Origin: Gordonia araii NBRC 100433
Lineage (GTDB): Bacteria; Actinomycetota; Actinomycetes; Mycobacteriales; Mycobacteriaceae
Length of the DNA: 64,000 bases
Reading direction: 5' to 3'
Assembly (NCBI RefSeq): GCF_000241265.1
Contig: NZ_BAEE01000012.1
Location: 1 to 64,000, forward strand
A model generated the notes under the pieces. That model was given only the letters and a program-made list of their open reading frames with translations, was not told the origin of the DNA and ran no database searches. A program made the translations under genes and the position numbers. Positions 24,258 through 33,234 of this stretch are shown here, piece by piece (the stretch's first letter is position 1; each line of letters begins with the position of its first letter).

Positions 24258-25211
24258 TCAATTCACTTTCAGCTGCACCCGCATGGGCCCGCCGGGCGGG
24301 AACGCCCGTCCCCAGAAGTCGGTGAAGGCGCCGGCATTGACCCGGATTCCGCGCAACTGGTCGCTCACCGGGGTCAGTGCGGCCGCGATCGGGCCGAGCG
24401 CGGGCAACAGCAGGTTGAGCTGGCTCAAGAGCCGGTCCATGAAGGGTCCGACCTTGCCGTCCCACGCGTCGCTGCGCCTCGACATCGCCGCGTAGCCGTC
24501 GATCCCGGCCAGAACGCGTTTCATCGCCGGGGTCAACGTCCGCATCGTGCGCCCTACCGGAGCCAGCGCCTCCGGCGCGTTGATGGCCATCAGCCGCCGG
24601 TCGAGTTCTTGCGCCACCCGGAACATGCTGCGGATGCCGTCGGTCTTGTCCTTGGCCGTCGCTCCCATATAGCCGACGATGGACGACAGGTTCTTGATCG
24701 TCGCCTCATCCGGCATGCCGTTGACCAGCAGCGCGGACAGCCGATCGACGATGGCCGGATCGAGCATCTCCCCGAGGCGGTCGACTTTTCCGAGCAGTTC
24801 GCCGACGGTCGCGGTATCGGCCACCCGGGATCGGGGGACCGTGTCCCCGTCGCCGAGATACGGCCCGGCCGAACGTGTCGGGCGGAAGTCGAGAAACTGC
24901 TCGCCGGCGGGCGAAAGATTCTGTACGACGACGATCGCGTCCCTCGGAACCTGTTGTGCCGCATCGACCTCCACTCGCACGTGCACCTCGTCGCGCTGCA
25001 CCGAGATCTCGGTGACACGGCCGATCCTCATGCCGTACATCGAGACCGGGGAGGTGTCCATCAGACCCGCCGTCTGCGTCATCGCGACGGTGATCCCAAA
25101 GGTCGATTTGCGGGCGTCGAGACCGAGGGAGGCGATCGCCAGGTAGGCGGCCGACACGAGGGCCACAACCGTCAACACGGCACACGCCGCAATGCCTCGC
25201 GCTATGCGCAT
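24258..25211 (-). CDS. mceF: Mce family protein, MceF position
   Basis: Exported subunit of a lipid-import Mce complex. The N-terminal anchor (AACAVLTVVALVSAAYLAIA) precedes the MlaD/Mce domain (about 45-130), with VSMYGMRIGRVTEI as the conserved V-x-x-x-G-x-x-V-G-x-V core. The rest is a long helical region (130-317). The ATG at 25211 is two bases after the mceE stop codon; an alternative start at 25241 would overlap mceE by 29 bases. Sixth of six mce genes, so the hexameric set is complete. Confidence 0.9.
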   Translation of the reverse strand: MRIARGIAACAVLTVVALVSAAYLAIASLGLDARKSTFGITVAMTQTAGLMDTSPVSMYGMRIGRVTEISVQRDEVHVRVEVDAAQQVPRDAIVVVQNLSPAGEQFLDFRPTRSAGPYLGDGDTVPRSRVADTATVGELLGKVDRLGEMLDPAIVDRLSALLVNGMPDEATIKNLSSIVGYMGATAKDKTDGIRSMFRVAQELDRRLMAINAPEALAPVGRTMRTLTPAMKRVLAGIDGYAAMSRRSDAWDGKVGPFMDRLLSQLNLLLPALGPIAAALTPVSDQLRGIRVNAGAFTDFWGRAFPPGGPMRVQLKVN

Positions 25212-25212
25212 G

Positions 25213-26217
25213 TCACACGACTCCGATCGCTCGCAGGACATCGGCGACCTGCGTCGCCCGCCCCTTGGTGTCGTCGATCCTGGTTATGTCGACTTCACCA
25301 CCGCTCATCAGGAAAGGTGCGATCTTGCGCGCGAGCAGGTCGCGCACCGCGACCAGGTTCTCCTGAATCGACGTGTCCGCCCGGGCGATCTGCATGAGCA
25401 TCGGGTCGGCCTGGGCCAGCATCCGCTTCAGATCGCTATACGTCGGCTCGACCAGCAGATCGCCGCCCGGCTTGGTGAGCACCCGCAGGTCGGCGATGAG
25501 TTCGACCATCGCGAGGAAGACCTCTTGCATAGCGGCGAACCTCGCCGGACCGATCGTCAGCGTCCGGTCGATCGTCACCCGGTGATCGGCCAGCGACTGG
25601 GCCATGGCCGCACCGTTGACGATCAGGGTGTCCAGCGAGCGCGTCGCGGCGCCGACCTCGGACAACTGGGTCATCGCCTGACCACTGAGCCGGCGCAGTT
25701 CGGCCGGATCCGACGGCAGCACGTCATTGGCCTTCCGGACCAGGTCCTGCGACCGGCCGATGAGCCCACCGTTGATGAACTGGCTCAGCCCCAGCATCGT
25801 CGTCTCGACGTTCGCCGGCGGCTCGGTCTGCGCAACCGGAATCCGATCCCCGTCGCGCAGCAGCCGGCCGTCGCCGCCGTCGGCGGGCGGAACGAGCGCG
25901 ATGTACAGATCGCCGAGCAGTGTCATCTGACGCAGTTCGGCCCGGGTGGCGACCGGGAGACGTTGGGTGTCGGAGACCTCGACCTCGACGGTCGCCGTCC
26001 GCCGGCCGAGCGCCACCGCGCGCAGCTGTCCCACGGACATACCGTTCACGAGCACTTTCGCACCGGCCGGGATGTTGAGAACGTTGGCGAATTCGATCGA
26101 CAGGCGATAGGTCGACCCCTGCGGCGCCCCTGGTGCCCGCAATCCGCAGCCCGTCGCCAGCGCGACGACGATCAGCGCGAGAACCGCTCGCCGCGCCCAT
26201 GCGGCGCCCCGGCTCAC
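25213..26217 (-). CDS. mceE: Mce family lipoprotein, MceE position
   Basis: Lipid-anchored Mce subunit, as expected for position E (LprK-like). The signal peptide ends in LATGC with lipidation Cys24. The Mce domain (about 35-115) contains VLVNGMSVGQLRAVAL and TLLGDLYIALVP. The 334-residue length is normal. The GTG start at 26217 overlaps the mceD stop (GTGA), and the lipobox spacing supports it over the long upstream frame starting at 26589. Confidence 0.9.
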   Translation of the reverse strand: MSRGAAWARRAVLALIVVALATGCGLRAPGAPQGSTYRLSIEFANVLNIPAGAKVLVNGMSVGQLRAVALGRRTATVEVEVSDTQRLPVATRAELRQMTLLGDLYIALVPPADGGDGRLLRDGDRIPVAQTEPPANVETTMLGLSQFINGGLIGRSQDLVRKANDVLPSDPAELRRLSGQAMTQLSEVGAATRSLDTLIVNGAAMAQSLADHRVTIDRTLTIGPARFAAMQEVFLAMVELIADLRVLTKPGGDLLVEPTYSDLKRMLAQADPMLMQIARADTSIQENLVAVRDLLARKIAPFLMSGGEVDITRIDDTKGRATQVADVLRAIGVV

Positions 26218-27338
26218 GACTGCCCCCGCAGGATCATCCGGATGAGCCCGAAGCGCTGCGCCTGGGCCGGAGCGCATCCGCTCGGGCGGCCCAGCACGGC
26301 GCACAGACCCGCGGCTTCGGCCGGCCGCACGGCCACCGTCGGTGGTGTCCAACTCACGCGCAGCGCACCGGTCTGCCGGTCGAACAGCAGGTCGGTGACC
26401 GACGCGAGACCGGGCAACTGCGCGATGAGTTGGGCGATCGTCTGCACGAACGGTGCCAGGAATCTGACCCACGGCTGGATCAGCTCGACGATCGACAGCA
26501 TCCGGTCGCCGACGCGGCGCATGAAGTCGGCCAGCGTCGGAACGAAACGCACGGCCGATTCCAGCGTGCCGGAGAACTCCTCCGCCCATCCGATGAACGC
26601 CAGCACCGAGTCGTTCATCGTGCGCACGACCTTCGAGACATCGGGCCAGTGCCCCAGGGTCTCGCGGCTCAGCGTGTCGGAATTGTCGATGAGGCGCCGG
26701 ATGATGTCATCGGTTTCGCTCGGAGTGCCGGAGAGGACGACCGCGTTGCGCATCATGTTCTTGATCTCCGATTCGCGGCCCGCGACGTTGCGATCCAGCG
26801 TCTGGACGAGCTGGGCGATGCGGTCGGTCTGGCCGCGCCCCGCCGGGGTGGAGTCGCTGCCCAGCAGATCGCCGAGCAGGGTGTCGACCGCCTCGAAGGC
26901 GCGGCTGACCCCGCGCGGCGTCTTGGTTCGGGCCTGCGGAATGCAGCCCGAACCCTCGAGGCGAGGGCCCCCGCCGTAAGGCTTGGAGAACTCGACGCGC
27001 CGATCGGCGACGATGGACGAATCGATCACCACGGCGCCGGTATCGGCGGGCAGGACGAGATCCCGGTCGACGTCCAGGGTGATTCGTACACCGCCGTCGC
27101 GCGGGCTGATGTCGGCGACGTGGCCGACCGGCAGGCCCATCAACGCGACCGAGTTGCCTTCGTAGACACCGATCGCGTCGGTGAAGTCGGCACAGATCTG
27201 CCGCGTCTGATTCGCCTGCAACAGTCGCGGGGCTCCCACCGCGGCGCCGACCGCCACGACGACGACGGTCGCGAGGACCAGTATCGCCCGGATTCGGCCA
27301 GCGCGGTTGCCTCCCAACGGTTTCGACACGATCAGCAC
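26214..27338 (-). CDS. mceD: Mce family protein, MceD position
   Basis: Exported Mce subunit (374 residues). The N-terminal hydrophobic anchor AILVLATVVVVAVGAAVG is followed by the Mce domain with VALMGLPVGHVADI. A long helical part follows, and a Cys-containing tail (GLCAVLGRPSGCAPAQ) resembles the Cys pair seen in other actinobacterial Mce proteins. The GTG at 27338 overlaps the mceC stop by seven bases; another GTG three codons later is possible. Confidence 0.9.
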   Translation of the reverse strand: MLIVSKPLGGNRAGRIRAILVLATVVVVAVGAAVGAPRLLQANQTRQICADFTDAIGVYEGNSVALMGLPVGHVADISPRDGGVRITLDVDRDLVLPADTGAVVIDSSIVADRRVEFSKPYGGGPRLEGSGCIPQARTKTPRGVSRAFEAVDTLLGDLLGSDSTPAGRGQTDRIAQLVQTLDRNVAGRESEIKNMMRNAVVLSGTPSETDDIIRRLIDNSDTLSRETLGHWPDVSKVVRTMNDSVLAFIGWAEEFSGTLESAVRFVPTLADFMRRVGDRMLSIVELIQPWVRFLAPFVQTIAQLIAQLPGLASVTDLLFDRQTGALRVSWTPPTVAVRPAEAAGLCAVLGRPSGCAPAQAQRFGLIRMILRGQS

Positions 27339-28363
27339 CCCCTACCCGACGAGGGCACGCACAACCGGACGCCCGTTGCGACCTTGCGAGAGTCGTCGAC
27401 GGTGATGCCGTCGCTGCCGACCATGCGCTTGACCGTGCCGAACGCGCGGTTGAAGTCGGTGAGCGCCCTACCCATGCCGTTCATCCGCCCTTCGAGCCGC
27501 TCGAGCACATCGACGACAGCATCGACCGACGGTTCGATCGCCTGGTGATAAGCGAGGATCGGCCGTTCCAGGAAGAGGAACAGTCGGGTGAGAAGGTTGA
27601 ACACCCGGCGCACCTGCTCGTGGCGCACCCCGAGTTCGACGCCGATCTTCCCGAGGTTCTTCACCAGGGTGAACAGGACCTGCCGATCGGTGGCCGTCGC
27701 CTTGACGTACTCGTCGGAGACGTGCAGTGCACCGCGGAGCTGGTCCGAGCGCGCCGCGAGCTGCTGGGTCAGGCTCGACGTCGAGTTAAGAAGGTCACCG
27801 ACGAGCGTGGGCTGTCCCGACATGCCGCGCTCGATGGTCTCGACAAGCGATCGCATCGCCTTGCCGTCCAGTTCCGCCGCCTTCGGCGTCGCCTCTTCGA
27901 GCAGGGAGACCAGGTCGTAGGTACCCGTGATGCGGTTCGGGGGCACGGGGGTGTCGCCGAGCGGCTCGCTCCCCTTCGGAGTCACCTGGATGAAGCGGCC
28001 GCCGACCGGCGTGAGCAGCTTGATCGCCATCGAGGTGTCCTTGCCGAGGTGCACGTCGTTCCTCACCGCGATGCGCATCCGCACGCGATGACCGTCGATG
28101 CGCAGCGAGTCCACCTTGCCGACCTGAATGCCCGCGATCCTCACTTGATCGCCGGCCCGCACGCCCGAGGCGTTGGACAGGTCGACGTTGTACCGCGTGT
28201 ATCCGATGGGCCGCAGGTAGAGCAGACCGAGTCCGGCCGCGACGACCACGACCACCGCGATGGCGATGCCGCCCAGGAGGAGCTGGTGACGGCGCAGCCG
28301 GTCGTCGCCGCGCACCGTGCCGAGCCCGAACACGTCGCGGGCATAGGTGAAGATCCGTTTCAT
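27332..28363 (-). CDS. mceC: Mce family protein, MceC position
   Basis: Exported Mce subunit (343 residues). The membrane anchor is at about residues 30-50 (LLLGGIAIAVVVVVAAGLGL). The Mce domain includes VRIAGIQVGKVDSLRIDG and TPVGGRFIQVTP. A coiled helical region (200-320) and a C-terminal Cys-containing end (LCVPSSGRGC) follow. The ATG at 28363 overlaps the mceB stop (ATGA). The same operon order A-B-C-D-E-F is seen in mycobacterial and rhodococcal mce clusters. Confidence 0.9.
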   Translation of the reverse strand: MKRIFTYARDVFGLGTVRGDDRLRRHQLLLGGIAIAVVVVVAAGLGLLYLRPIGYTRYNVDLSNASGVRAGDQVRIAGIQVGKVDSLRIDGHRVRMRIAVRNDVHLGKDTSMAIKLLTPVGGRFIQVTPKGSEPLGDTPVPPNRITGTYDLVSLLEEATPKAAELDGKAMRSLVETIERGMSGQPTLVGDLLNSTSSLTQQLAARSDQLRGALHVSDEYVKATATDRQVLFTLVKNLGKIGVELGVRHEQVRRVFNLLTRLFLFLERPILAYHQAIEPSVDAVVDVLERLEGRMNGMGRALTDFNRAFGTVKRMVGSDGITVDDSRKVATGVRLCVPSSGRGC

Positions 28364-29364
28364 CGGCACACCACCACTTCGCGGCCGCCGATCAGCGCCT
28401 TGGTGACCAACGGCAGGTCGAGCCGCCCGTTCGAGCACGAGTAGGTGGCCGAGACGAACCGGCGCGAGCCTTCGTTGATGGCCGACAGCACGCCCGGGAT
28501 CGCGGCCAGAACGTCCACGATCTGCGGCGTGAACGGCACGATCCGGTTCAGGAACGCGTCGAGCGGTCCGTAGTTCGCGTCATAGCTGCCCTGCATCATC
28601 TCGAGCAGGTCGACGAAGGGGACGAGCACGCGGTCGCCGTAGTCGAGAGACTGCTTGACGGTGGACATGCGGTCGTTGAACCGCAGGATCGCCGCGTTGA
28701 GCCCGTCGACGACCTTGGCCACCTGCCCGGACCGGCCGCCGATCTGGGCGGCGAGGTTGTTCAGGTTGTCGACCATGGTGATCAGCAGGACATCGCGTCG
28801 CTGGGTCAGGCCGGCGATCCGTTTGACCGCTTCGAGCGCCGGCTCTACTCCCCTCGGATCGCCCTGCAGGACGGCCACCATCGATTCGGTGAGCTTGTTG
28901 GTCTCCGCGGGATCGATCCCGCCGATCAACGGCGCCACTCCGTTGAACAGCGACGTCACATCGAAAGACGGGATCGTGCGGGCCGCCGGGATGACCGTCG
29001 CGGGCGCTTGACGCGCCGCTGCGCCTTCGTGCCGGATGATCTCGAGGTAGCGCTGGCCGACCAGGTTCTGGTACCGCACCGCCACCTGCGAGTTGTCTTC
29101 GAGCTGGTGGTCATGCGTGACGGTGAACAGCACCCGCGCCGCGGCCCCGTGCAGGTCGACGTCGACGACCTTGCCGACGGCGACGCCCGCCACGCGCACC
29201 GCGTCCCCCTCGTAGAGGCCCGACACGTCCTCGAACTCGGCGGTGTAGGTCAGCTTGTCGCCGGGCACCGGGGCGATGATCGTGCGGCCGATCACGGCCA
29301 TCGCCGCCGCGACGGCGACGACGACGAGCATGATGTAGATGAACGATCTGCGCGCGGGCGTCAT
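28360..29364 (-). CDS. mceB: Mce family protein, MceB position
   Basis: Exported Mce subunit (334 residues). The N-terminal anchor FIYIMLVVVAVAAAMAVIG is followed by the Mce domain with VRVAGVAVGKVVDVDL and YQNLVGQRYLEI, the latter a hallmark of MceB proteins. The helical C-terminal half ends with Cys residues (YSCSNGRL; VVVCR). The start overlaps the mceA stop by four bases. Confidence 0.9.
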   Translation of the reverse strand: MTPARRSFIYIMLVVVAVAAAMAVIGRTIIAPVPGDKLTYTAEFEDVSGLYEGDAVRVAGVAVGKVVDVDLHGAAARVLFTVTHDHQLEDNSQVAVRYQNLVGQRYLEIIRHEGAAARQAPATVIPAARTIPSFDVTSLFNGVAPLIGGIDPAETNKLTESMVAVLQGDPRGVEPALEAVKRIAGLTQRRDVLLITMVDNLNNLAAQIGGRSGQVAKVVDGLNAAILRFNDRMSTVKQSLDYGDRVLVPFVDLLEMMQGSYDANYGPLDAFLNRIVPFTPQIVDVLAAIPGVLSAINEGSRRFVSATYSCSNGRLDLPLVTKALIGGREVVVCR

Positions 29365-30416
29365 CGGTCCCGACCTCCGATCTCCTTGTAGAGCAGTGGT
29401 GTGCCGATCTGGGGAGCCTTGGTCAGCAATACGGTCACGAGCAGGCGGACAGCGCCGTCGTCGCGAACCTGGAAAGCGTCACCGGTGTTGCGGATCAGCT
29501 CGGTCAGCCGGCCGTAGGCGTTCGGGATGGTCCCCACCGACAGGACGATCGGCACGCCGAAGTCCAGTCCGATCTCGATCAGCGACTGCAGGTGGGTCAG
29601 GTTGCCGCCGCCGAGGATCCGGCCCAGCGGCAACACCAGCCGTTTGGACAAACCGAGAATCGCCTCCGAGGTGCGGTCGACGCCGCCGGGTTCGGCCAGG
29701 AAACTCGACGCGCCGAGCGAACCGTCGATGAGACCGAGCATCGGCGCGACCATCGGCCGAACCGAGTCGGTTAGCCGGCCCAGGTCGCGCAGCAGGTCGC
29801 CGACCGGAGTCGTCTGGTCGCTGGCCAGGCCGGAGAGCAGCGGCAGCACATCCCTGGTGAACTCCAGGTACGGCTCGGCCGAGTCGATCATCGTGCCCAT
29901 GGTGCGCAGCACGTCGGGGTCGCTCAGCGGTGCCGCCAGCTTGCCCATCCGGCTCAGGACGCTGGTCATGGTTCCCAGCGCCGTGCTCGTGTTGGTCATC
30001 GTGAGTTCGGCGTCGTCGGCGAGCGGCTGACCGGCGTCACCGGTGGGCACGAGTTCGATGCTGGTCGTGGCGAACATGTTCGACGCCGCGAACACCGGCT
30101 CGACGCTCGACGTCAGCGCTGCGGCGTTGCGCCGTTCGATGGCGAGCTTGATGCGCTGGCGGCCGTCGTCGGTGATGGTCAGATCGTCTACTTTGCCGAT
30201 CGCGTATCCGCGGAACTTGACGTCGGCGCCGGCGACCAGTCCGTCACCGATGCGCGGCGACACGATGGTCAGCAGGAACCTGTTGCTGAATGCGCCGTTG
30301 CTCCACTTGGTCACGGCGATCCCCGAGGCGACGAGGACCAGGACGACGGCGAGGCCGAGCATGCGCAGCACGCGCGGTTTCGGCTCCCGTCCGGACGGAT
30401 CTATCCACAGCGGCAC
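29361..30416 (-). CDS. mceA: Mce family protein, MceA position
   Basis: First Mce subunit (351 residues). The anchor segment VLRMLGLAVVLVLVASGIAV precedes the Mce domain with VKFRGYAIGKVDDLTI and FAASNMFATTSIELVP. The remainder is helical. The GTG start at 30416 is four bases after the yrbEB stop. The proposed job of the six-protein set is to form a channel carrying hydrophobic molecules across the envelope to the YrbE permease. Confidence 0.9.
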   Translation of the reverse strand: MPLWIDPSGREPKPRVLRMLGLAVVLVLVASGIAVTKWSNGAFSNRFLLTIVSPRIGDGLVAGADVKFRGYAIGKVDDLTITDDGRQRIKLAIERRNAAALTSSVEPVFAASNMFATTSIELVPTGDAGQPLADDAELTMTNTSTALGTMTSVLSRMGKLAAPLSDPDVLRTMGTMIDSAEPYLEFTRDVLPLLSGLASDQTTPVGDLLRDLGRLTDSVRPMVAPMLGLIDGSLGASSFLAEPGGVDRTSEAILGLSKRLVLPLGRILGGGNLTHLQSLIEIGLDFGVPIVLSVGTIPNAYGRLTELIRNTGDAFQVRDDGAVRLLVTVLLTKAPQIGTPLLYKEIGGRDR

Positions 30417-30419
30417 GGC

Positions 30420-31292
30420 CTACCCCGAGATTCTCACGGCGGAGTCGAAACCCCAGATCAGCAGTGTCAGCACCATGTCGAGGACGACGACGATCACGAG
30501 GCTGGCCCGGATGGCCCGGCCGGCGGCGACGCCGACGCCCTCGGGCCCGCCGGAGGCGTAGAACCCCTGATAGCTGTGGATCAGCACGATGGCGACGATG
30601 AACGCCACGACCTTGACCACCGAGTACAGCACGTCGACCGGGCTGACGAAGCTGGTGAAATAGTGCTGATACGTGCCGAGCGGCTGGTCGTGGACCACGC
30701 TGACCACGACCTCGCAGGAGAGGTACGCGACTGCGAGGGTGAGCAGGTGGAGCGGCACGATCGTGAGCACACTGGCGACGATGCGCGAGGACACGACGAA
30801 CGGCAGCGGGTGGATGGCCGACGCCTCCAGAGCGTCGATCTCCTCCGAGATGCGCATGGCGCCCACCTCGGCGGTGATCCGGCACCCGACCTGGGCGGCG
30901 AATCCGACGGCCACGATCATCGGACCGAGTTCGCGGGTCGTCGCGTAGCCGGACACGAATCCGGTCAGCGGACCCATGTTGACCATGTCGAGCAACGCGA
31001 ATCCCTGGATGCCGACGGTGCCGCCGACCGCCGCGCCCAGCACGACGAGCACACCGAGCATGCCGCCGCCGACGATGATCGATCCGTTACCGAAGGTGAT
31101 CGAGCTGATATGGGCCAACACCTGGCTCCAGTACCGGGTCAGCGCGACCGGCACGTTCCGCAGCGCTCCCGTTACGAAGTAAAACTGATGCCCGATCATC
31201 GCCAGCCCCGTCGCGGGGCGGTCGACGACCTGCCTCGCGGCGCGCAACACGGTTCCGGGCCGCCCGGGCGGCGTGTGGGTCGACGGTGCCAT
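30420..31292 (-). CDS. yrbEB: Mce-type ABC permease YrbEB (MlaE family)
   Basis: Integral membrane permease of the Mce importer (290 residues, 5-6 membrane segments). The MlaE core is shown by GYATTRELGPMIVAVGFAAQ followed by VGCRITAEVGAMRISEEIDA, the E-x-G-x-M-R-x-x-E-E-I-D-A-L loop thought to contact the ATPase. The ATG at 31292 overlaps the yrbEA stop by one base. A longer frame to 31442 runs into yrbEA and is rejected. No Mce ATPase gene is nearby, which is usual because a shared MceG is encoded elsewhere. Confidence 0.92.
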   Translation of the reverse strand: MAPSTHTPPGRPGTVLRAARQVVDRPATGLAMIGHQFYFVTGALRNVPVALTRYWSQVLAHISSITFGNGSIIVGGGMLGVLVVLGAAVGGTVGIQGFALLDMVNMGPLTGFVSGYATTRELGPMIVAVGFAAQVGCRITAEVGAMRISEEIDALEASAIHPLPFVVSSRIVASVLTIVPLHLLTLAVAYLSCEVVVSVVHDQPLGTYQHYFTSFVSPVDVLYSVVKVVAFIVAIVLIHSYQGFYASGGPEGVGVAAGRAIRASLVIVVVLDMVLTLLIWGFDSAVRISG

Positions 31293-32119
31293 CACAGAAT
31301 CCTTTGGGGGAAGAACATGGTGGTGAGCTGGGTGATGGCGAGGTTGAGCGCGAAGGCCGCGACCACTCCGATCACCACGGCGGCGTTCACCGAGTTGGCC
31401 ACGGCGATCGCACCGTGCTTCGTCTCCATACCTCGCTGGCACGCCACCACAGCGACGACGAAGGCGAACAGGATCGACTTGGCGACGGCGATGCCGATGT
31501 CGGTGAGAGAGGTGAACGCGGAGAAGGAGGAGACGAAGGATCCGGGCGCGACGTCCTGCACGATGACGGCGATGCCGAAGCCGGTCGCCAGGCCCATGAT
31601 GATCGTCAGGAAGCAGATCAGCGGCGCGACGACGAGCATGGCCGCGATCCGGGGGGCCACCAGACGCCGGATCGGATCGATCCCCATGGCGCGCAGCGCG
31701 TCGACCTCCTCGCGCAGCACCCGTGCTCCGAGGTCCGAGGCGACGGCGGCGCCTGCCGCGCCGCCCAGCAGCAGGGCCGACACCATCGGTGCGCCCTGCT
31801 GGATGATCCCGAGGCCTCCGGCGGCGCCCGAGACCGACGTCGCGCCGACCTGCTGGGTGAGGCTGCCGACCTGAGCGGAGATGATCACGCCGAAGGGCAC
31901 CGAGACCAGCACGGTCGGGGTCGCGGTGACGGTGATGATGAACCAGGTCAGCGAGAGGAAGTCGCGGAACGGGAACTGCCTGCGCACCACGTCGCTGATG
32001 CCGAAGACCACAACGGCCAGCGTCATCTGCACGGACCGGCCGAAGGTGGCCATCGAGTCGAAGACGACTCTGCGCACGTACCCGTCGACACTGTCGAGGG
32101 CGGCTCCGGCGCTGATCAT
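31292..32119 (-). CDS. yrbEA: Mce-type ABC permease YrbEA (MlaE family)
   Basis: Partner permease (275 residues). The MlaE core appears as GAAGAAVASDLGARVLREEV, then DALRAMGIDPIRRLVAPR, the conserved E-E-V-D-A-L-x-x-M-G-I-D-P motif. A membrane-rich C terminus includes FVVAVVACQRG. The ATG at 32119 overlaps the stop of the preceding esterase gene (ATGA), tying the esterase to the transporter in one operon. Confidence 0.92.
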   Translation of the reverse strand: MISAGAALDSVDGYVRRVVFDSMATFGRSVQMTLAVVVFGISDVVRRQFPFRDFLSLTWFIITVTATPTVLVSVPFGVIISAQVGSLTQQVGATSVSGAAGGLGIIQQGAPMVSALLLGGAAGAAVASDLGARVLREEVDALRAMGIDPIRRLVAPRIAAMLVVAPLICFLTIIMGLATGFGIAVIVQDVAPGSFVSSFSAFTSLTDIGIAVAKSILFAFVVAVVACQRGMETKHGAIAVANSVNAAVVIGVVAAFALNLAITQLTTMFFPQRIL

Positions 32120-33129
32120 GCGGCCCTGCGGTCCGCGGATGTCAGCGCGGCGACGAGGTGTCCGGCCATCGACGCGATCGCCCGTCGCCCCTCCGGAATC
32201 ACGTCCGCGCCGGCCTGGAACACATGCACCTGCCCGGCGAAGACCTCGACCGTTGCGGTGCCTCCGCCCGCGACACAGGCCGCGAGCAACCGGTCGGTGT
32301 CGGGCCGCAGGATTTCGGAGCTACCGACCTGGATGTGCACCGGCGGGAGCTCGCCGAGTTCGGCGGACCCCAGCGCAGCCGACCGCAGCCGGTCGCACGC
32401 CGCTTGGTCGGCCTCGGTGCGCTGCACCAGTTCCCACAGCGCGGAGAGAGCGGCCCGCGGGAACAAGGGGTCTGGTTCACCACCCATCGATGCGACGGCG
32501 TCGAGTTTGCTCGTCGGTTCGAGGTCAATGATCGGCGAGATCAATCCGACCGCGCCCACCCGCCCCAATCCCCGTCGCCGTGCTTCCAGCGCCACGTGCA
32601 GCGCGAGGAATCCGCCGGCCGAGTCTCCGACGACAGCGATCCGCTCGCTCGGGATACCGGTACGGAGCAAGTACTCGAGCGCGTCGATCCCGTCGGCGAT
32701 GGCGGAACTCACCGGCGACGAAGGCAGCTTGCGGTAGTCGACCGCCAGTGACCCGATCCCGGATTCCCGCACGAGCCGCGACACCAGCCGCCGGTGACTG
32801 CGGATTCCGCCGACGACGAACGCGCCGCCGTGCAAGTAGAGGATCGCGCTCGACGCGGACCCGTCGGGTGCGGCGTCTTTGGGGAACATCCGCTCGGCGG
32901 TGCAGTTGGGCAGATCAACGCGCGAACGCGTGACACCGCGGACCGCGGGCAGCAGCGAGGCGGCGATGTCCAGCAGGCGATACGGCCAGGGCAGGAAGAG
33001 CGCGCGCGACCACATCCAGATCACCGGCTTGACGAATAGGCGTGCGCCGACGGCCGCCAGCCGTCCCGTCAGGCTGGTGTGCGGTTCGAAGGCCACGGCA
33101 CGCGCCGGTGGCGTCAGGTTGTCGCTCAT
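32116..33129 (-). CDS. Alpha/beta-hydrolase esterase (HSL family) heading the Mce operon
   Basis: Carboxylesterase-like protein (337 residues) of the hormone-sensitive-lipase group. The oxyanion motif HGGAFVVGG is near residue 100, and nucleophile motif GDSAGGF near 170. The acid and base are probably in the C-terminal part around SSEILRPDTD and VHVFQ. The N-terminal ~60 residues include a hydrophobic helix (FVKPVIWMWSRALFLPWPYR) that could associate with membrane. The ATG at 33129 is preceded by an operator palindrome at 33168. As first gene of the Mce operon it may cleave esters made by the linked monooxygenases or imported esters. A partial paralogue lies at the window end (63230). Confidence 0.88.
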   Translation of the reverse strand: MSDNLTPPARAVAFEPHTSLTGRLAAVGARLFVKPVIWMWSRALFLPWPYRLLDIAASLLPAVRGVTRSRVDLPNCTAERMFPKDAAPDGSASSAILYLHGGAFVVGGIRSHRRLVSRLVRESGIGSLAVDYRKLPSSPVSSAIADGIDALEYLLRTGIPSERIAVVGDSAGGFLALHVALEARRRGLGRVGAVGLISPIIDLEPTSKLDAVASMGGEPDPLFPRAALSALWELVQRTEADQAACDRLRSAALGSAELGELPPVHIQVGSSEILRPDTDRLLAACVAGGGTATVEVFAGQVHVFQAGADVIPEGRRAIASMAGHLVAALTSADRRAA

Positions 33130-33167
33130 CGGTTCCCCCTCAGGTCGTTCAGTCCAGATGTTTATAT

Positions 33168-33187
33168 CAGACTGACGCCTCAGTCTG
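33168..33187. promoter_or_regulatory. TetR-type operator, site 5 (long perfect palindrome)
   Basis: CAGACTGA-CGCC-TCAGTCTG: 8-bp perfect arms around 4 bp, with the ACTGA-N4-TCAGT core of sites 1 and 4. It is 38 bp upstream of the esterase-Mce operon start codon. Confidence 0.68.
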
Positions 33188-33234
33188 TTAAAATTCACAG
33201 CAATTGCCAGGAGCTTTGGTCGATTTCCGCCGGG

